This document shows, one piece after another, positions 4,340 to 7,251 of a stretch of DNA of 7,251 nt. The DNA lies in assembly GCA_003551805.1 (NCBI GenBank), contig PUNR01000344.1:1-7251 (forward strand), read 5' to 3'. Positions within the stretch are counted from its first letter, which is position 1, and every line of letters begins with the position of its first letter. Position numbers and translations under genes: made by a program. Under the pieces are notes generated by a model. It was not told the origin of the DNA. It saw only the letters and a program-made list of their open reading frames with translations, and did not search any database. The stretch comes from Loktanella sp. GTDB lineage: Bacteria > Pseudomonadota > Alphaproteobacteria > Rhodobacterales > Rhodobacteraceae.

Positions 4340-6445
4340 ATGACGATGCGCGTGCGCCCCCACAGGCTGGGATTGGCCGGCCTGTTGATGACAACAGCAA
4401 TACTATCAGCAGGAACAGCGACAGCCCAGCAGACGGATACCGATGGCGGCACCTTTCTGGGGCGACTGATCTTTGGCGCAGGCCAGCAGAAGGTCGCGAT
4501 TGATACGCCTCAGGCGGTCAGCGTGCTGGATCAGGACGATATCGACCGCGAACAGGCGGCCAATGTGGGCCAGATCCTGCGCAATGTGCCTGGTGCGCAA
4601 ACCGCAGGGTCCGACAGGCCGCTGGGCTTTGCCTTTAACATACGCGGGATCGGGGCGACCGAACAATCCGCATCCGAGGCGCGGATCATCGTCAACGTGG
4701 ACGGTGTGCCGAAATTCTATGAACAATACCGGCTGGGGTCGTTCTTTTCCGATCCCGAACTTTACCGCCGGGTCGAGGTATTGCGCGGTCCGGGGTCAGC
4801 CACGCTTTATGGGTCGGGCGCTGTTGGCGGTGTCGTTAATTTCGAAACCAAGGATGCAGGCGATTTCATCCCTGACGGCGGCACAGGCGCGCTGCGGCTG
4901 AAATATGGCTATGACAGCAACGGCAACGGGCAGCTGGGGTCGCTGATCTATGCGGCACGGCCCACAGACGGGGCAGAGTTTCTGGCCGCCTTGGGGTATC
5001 GCACATCGGACGATTACCGCGACGGTGCAGGTGACACGATCCGCGGCACCGAATTTGAAGCGCCCTCTGCCCTTGTCAAAGGAACGTTCCGCCTGAACGA
5101 CGCGCAGACGCTACGCATGTCGGCGCAGCGGTTCACCTCTGACGCGGACGGCACGACATTGGCGCAAACCGGCGGTGGCGATCCGATCGCAGGGGCTTTT
5201 GGCAATGTGGACCGGTCCGTGCGCGACGATACGTTCAGCGTGGACTGGACGCATGAGGGCGGCGGCTGGTTCAATCCGCGCGTGCAGCTTGCCTATTCGG
5301 ATACGACCGTCGAACAATCCAACGCCCGCAATGCGGCAGGTGACCCGCAGACCTGCCTGCCTTTCGCGTCCAATGCCAACGTGTTCTGCGACGTGACCTA
5401 TGCCTATCGCACAACGATGCTGAAGGCTGAAAACACGGCTGATTTCAATGGTGCGGGCTGGCAGAACTTTCTGACCTTCGGCATTCAGGCAACCTATCAG
5501 GACCGTGTGGCCGATAGCGCGGGCATCCTTGGGTTCCACCCTGAAGGTACCGACCGCAAGATCGGCGTATATGCGCAGTCCGAATTCGTGATCGGTGACC
5601 GCCTGACGATCATTCCGGGTGCACGGATCGACTTTGCCGAGCGTGAGGCAGGGTCAGGCGTGCCCGGCGGTAACAAAGTGACCGATGAAGCGACAGCACT
5701 GACGCTTGCCGCCCTTTACGACGTGACGGATGATCTGTCGGTTTTCGGGTCAATTGCACGGACCGAACGCCTGCCGACGCTGGACGAGCTTTATTCCTTT
5801 TCCGGCACAAAAGGACCTGCGCTTGATCTGGACAAGGAAGAGGCCACAAATATCGAACTCGGTCTGACTTACAGCCGCGACGGGCTGTTCACTGCGGATG
5901 ACAATCTGCAACTGAAACTGACCGCCTTCCGCAACCGGATCGACGGGCTGGTCAGCGTCACGGCCCCCAGCGACACGGTATTCTTTACCAACCTGTCCGA
6001 GGCCGAATTCGAAGGTGCCGAGATTGAGGCGGGCTATGACATGCAAAGCGTGTTTGGCAGGCTCGCCCTGTCCACCGTGCGCGGCACCGACCGGACGTTC
6101 GACTATACGCTGGCCACAACGCCTGCCGATACGCTGGCGCTGACCTTGGGCGGGCGGCTGCCCGATCAGGGGCTGGAGTTCGGCTGGCGCGGCACTTTTG
6201 TCGATGACATCACCACCGCGACCCGCAGCAGCACGACTGGCGCGATCACCGAGACCGCGTTTGACGGCTACACCACGCAGGATGTCTTTGTGACTTGGCG
6301 GCCCGAGAATGGCGCGCTCGACGGGTTCGATGTGCAGCTTGCCGTCGAAAACCTGTTCGACACGGAACACCGCAACAACCTGTCGCTGGACGAAGGGCGC
6401 GGGCGCACCTTCAAGGTCGCGCTTGCGCGGACATTCACATGGTAA
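4340..6445 (+). CDS. hmuR: TonB-dependent outer-membrane heme receptor HmuR
   Basis: This outer-membrane beta-barrel receptor, energised by TonB, would bind and import heme. The 701-residue product has a signal peptide with an ATA cleavage motif (cut near residue 29). A plug domain (about 50-172) includes TPQAVSVLDQDDI, NIRGIG (100-105), VDGVP (120-124), VEVLRGPGSATLYGSGAVGG (145-164) and VVNFET (165-170). A long barrel follows, with the conserved VENLFD (669-674) and a terminal tryptophan typical of the family. ARTERLPTLDELY (473-485) is the counterpart of the heme-receptor FRAP segment but is divergent, and no clear NPNL follows. The mature protein has only three histidines (305, 400, 677), none in the plug. 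Cysteines 339 and 350 could close an extracellular loop. The start at 4340 has GGAG eight bases ahead. Heme as substrate is inferred mainly from divergent hmuSTUV; another iron compound is possible. Confidence 0.88.
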   Translation: MTMRVRPHRLGLAGLLMTTAILSAGTATAQQTDTDGGTFLGRLIFGAGQQKVAIDTPQAVSVLDQDDIDREQAANVGQILRNVPGAQTAGSDRPLGFAFNIRGIGATEQSASEARIIVNVDGVPKFYEQYRLGSFFSDPELYRRVEVLRGPGSATLYGSGAVGGVVNFETKDAGDFIPDGGTGALRLKYGYDSNGNGQLGSLIYAARPTDGAEFLAALGYRTSDDYRDGAGDTIRGTEFEAPSALVKGTFRLNDAQTLRMSAQRFTSDADGTTLAQTGGGDPIAGAFGNVDRSVRDDTFSVDWTHEGGGWFNPRVQLAYSDTTVEQSNARNAAGDPQTCLPFASNANVFCDVTYAYRTTMLKAENTADFNGAGWQNFLTFGIQATYQDRVADSAGILGFHPEGTDRKIGVYAQSEFVIGDRLTIIPGARIDFAEREAGSGVPGGNKVTDEATALTLAALYDVTDDLSVFGSIARTERLPTLDELYSFSGTKGPALDLDKEEATNIELGLTYSRDGLFTADDNLQLKLTAFRNRIDGLVSVTAPSDTVFFTNLSEAEFEGAEIEAGYDMQSVFGRLALSTVRGTDRTFDYTLATTPADTLALTLGGRLPDQGLEFGWRGTFVDDITTATRSSTTGAITETAFDGYTTQDVFVTWRPENGALDGFDVQLAVENLFDTEHRNNLSLDEGRGRTFKVALARTFTW

Positions 6446-6858
6446 GGATGAGCTTCTTTAGTCTTGGCCTTGCCCTTGCCGTCGCAGGTACTGCGGCGGC
6501 ACAGGATGCGGGCGGGATCGCGCTGGACCTCAACCGGCTTGATCCGGTCGACAATGCCTGCCGCCTCACGTTTGTGGCCGATAATACGCTGGCACCTTTG
6601 TCGGCACTGGCGCTGGAAACGGTGCTGTTCAATCAGGCAGGTCGGGTTGCGGCGCTGACGCTGTTCGATTTCGGTGACCTGCCCGATGGATCGCGCCGTG
6701 TGCGGCAGTTCGATGTGGCGGGGCTGGCGTGTGATGATGTGGCGCAGGTGCTGGTCAACGGCGTTGCGTCCTGTACAGGCGACGGCGTGGATACAACCAT
6801 CTGCGCGCAATCGCTGGACATCACGGGATCAGTCGAAGGTGTCGAGGTGATGCAATGA
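6439..6858 (+). CDS. Exported cysteine-containing protein of unknown function between hmuR and exbB
   Basis: This 139-residue protein has an N-terminal signal peptide (hydrophobic core at about 5-20, likely cut after AAA near residue 21), so it should act in the periplasm. The mature part of about 118 residues has alternating beta-like segments (CRLTFVADNT, ALETVLFNQAG, VAALTLFDFGDLP, RRVRQFDVAG) suggestive of a small immunoglobulin-like sandwich. Its four cysteines (41, 98, 112, 122) could form two disulfides. I recognise the general type as a hypothetical protein seen beside exbB/tonB genes in Rhodobacteraceae, but know no function. The start is ambiguous: the ATG at 6439 overlaps the hmuR stop (ATGGTAA), while that at 6448 lies just after the stop and would remove only three residues. 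The 3' end overlaps exbB by ATGA. Translational coupling places it with receptor and energy transduction. Confidence 0.85.
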   Translation: MVRMSFFSLGLALAVAGTAAAQDAGGIALDLNRLDPVDNACRLTFVADNTLAPLSALALETVLFNQAGRVAALTLFDFGDLPDGSRRVRQFDVAGLACDDVAQVLVNGVASCTGDGVDTTICAQSLDITGSVEGVEVMQ

Positions 6859-7251
6859 TCCATGTCTATCAGGCGCGCGATGCGCTTTTGGCGTTTGTTG
6901 ATCTGGGTGGCTGGGTGGTCGCCCTGATCATGGCACTATCGGTGTTGTCAGGCGCTGTTGTGTTATGGAAGCTGTGGCAGTTCTACGCCGCCAGTGTCGG
7001 ACGTCACGCGCCGTTGATCGCGGCACTTGCCGCATCCGATGCAGGCCAGCACACCCGCGCCATTACGCTGGCGGAGGCCGCGCAATCCCATCTGGGGCCG
7101 GTACTGGCGCTTGCGCTACGGGCGCCGGATGCGCGCGAGCGTCTTTACACCTTTGCCGAAGCACGGCTGGCGCGGCTGGAAGGCGGCTTTCGCCTGCTGG
7201 ATGCTGTTGCGCAGACCGCGCCGCTTTTGGGTCTTTTCGGTACGGTGCTGG
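6855..7251 (+). CDS. exbB: ExbB/TolQ/MotA-family proton-channel protein, 5' part
   Basis: This inner-membrane protein, with ExbD, would convert proton-motive force into movement of TonB, powering HmuR. The first 132 residues are present and the gene continues past the right edge. The visible part has a first membrane helix at about 17-38, a cytoplasmic helical stretch rich in alanine and arginine (about 48-112), and the start of the family's second-helix hallmark, LLDAVAQTAPLLGLFGTVL (114-132). The start ATG overlaps the upstream stop by four bases (ATGA) and has GAGGT at 6844-6848, six bases ahead. TolQ is the main alternative. The position directly behind a TonB-dependent receptor, with no tol-pal genes visible, favours ExbB dedicated to this uptake system. 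Confidence 0.88.
   Translation, partial: MIHVYQARDALLAFVDLGGWVVALIMALSVLSGAVVLWKLWQFYAASVGRHAPLIAALAASDAGQHTRAITLAEAAQSHLGPVLALALRAPDARERLYTFAEARLARLEGGFRLLDAVAQTAPLLGLFGTVL

Noticed and set aside
4126..4452. 109-codon N-terminal extension of hmuS reaching into hmuR
   Set aside because: The extension has no family similarity and would overlap the divergent hmuR start. The ATG at 4125 has an excellent GGAGGT and yields the normal family length.
5750..6370. Minus-strand 206-codon frame opposite hmuR
   Set aside because: Shadow of the receptor's barrel-encoding sequence, with no domain or translational signal.
1..7251. CRISPR array, tRNA or rRNA gene, insertion sequence, toxin-antitoxin or defence genes
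   Set aside because: No regularly spaced repeats, no tRNA-like cloverleaf noticed, no transposase or nuclease motifs. Apart from the left 324 bases, the window is filled by the heme uptake and ExbB genes.

Overview
The window is a heme-acquisition locus from an alphaproteobacterium, most likely a Rhodobacteraceae/Roseobacter-type organism. The support is gene content and order, GC-rich codon use, densely packed overlapping genes, and the sequence character of the TonB-dependent receptor and of the small protein that follows it. The family-level assignment is from recognised protein families and is not a database result.

Layout. Positions 1-324 hold no gene I can support with confidence. They contain two perfect palindromes, one of which (167-181) is a 7-1-7 Fur-superfamily site of Zur type, so this looks like the control region of a neighbour that is mostly or wholly off the left edge. 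From 325 to 4125 on the minus strand is a four-gene operon read right to left: hmuS (cytoplasmic heme handling), hmuT (periplasmic heme-binding protein), hmuU (permease) and hmuV (ATPase). Every junction in it is a stop/start overlap (ATGA, TGATG, TGATG). A 214-bp divergent intergenic region (4126-4339) separates it from the plus-strand operon: hmuR (outer-membrane TonB-dependent receptor), a small exported cysteine-containing protein of unknown function, and the first 132 codons of an ExbB/TolQ-type proton-channel gene that runs off the right edge. These junctions also overlap (ATGGTAA and ATGA).

How it works together. HmuR would take heme across the outer membrane using energy from a TonB-ExbB-ExbD complex, whose ExbB is encoded two genes downstream. 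HmuT would capture heme in the periplasm, HmuUV would import it using ATP, and HmuS would receive or break it down in the cytoplasm. The two transcripts start from overlapping sequences in the shared intergenic region, so joint iron/heme control is likely, although no textbook iron box is obvious there.

Most worth following up: the uncharacterised exported protein between hmuR and exbB; a heme receptor with no histidine in the plug and none in the FRAP/NPNL region; the Zur-like operator at the left edge and a possible tiny gene beside it; a 10-bp inverted repeat bracketing the hmuV stop codon; and the cluster of repeats and a hairpin in the divergent control region.
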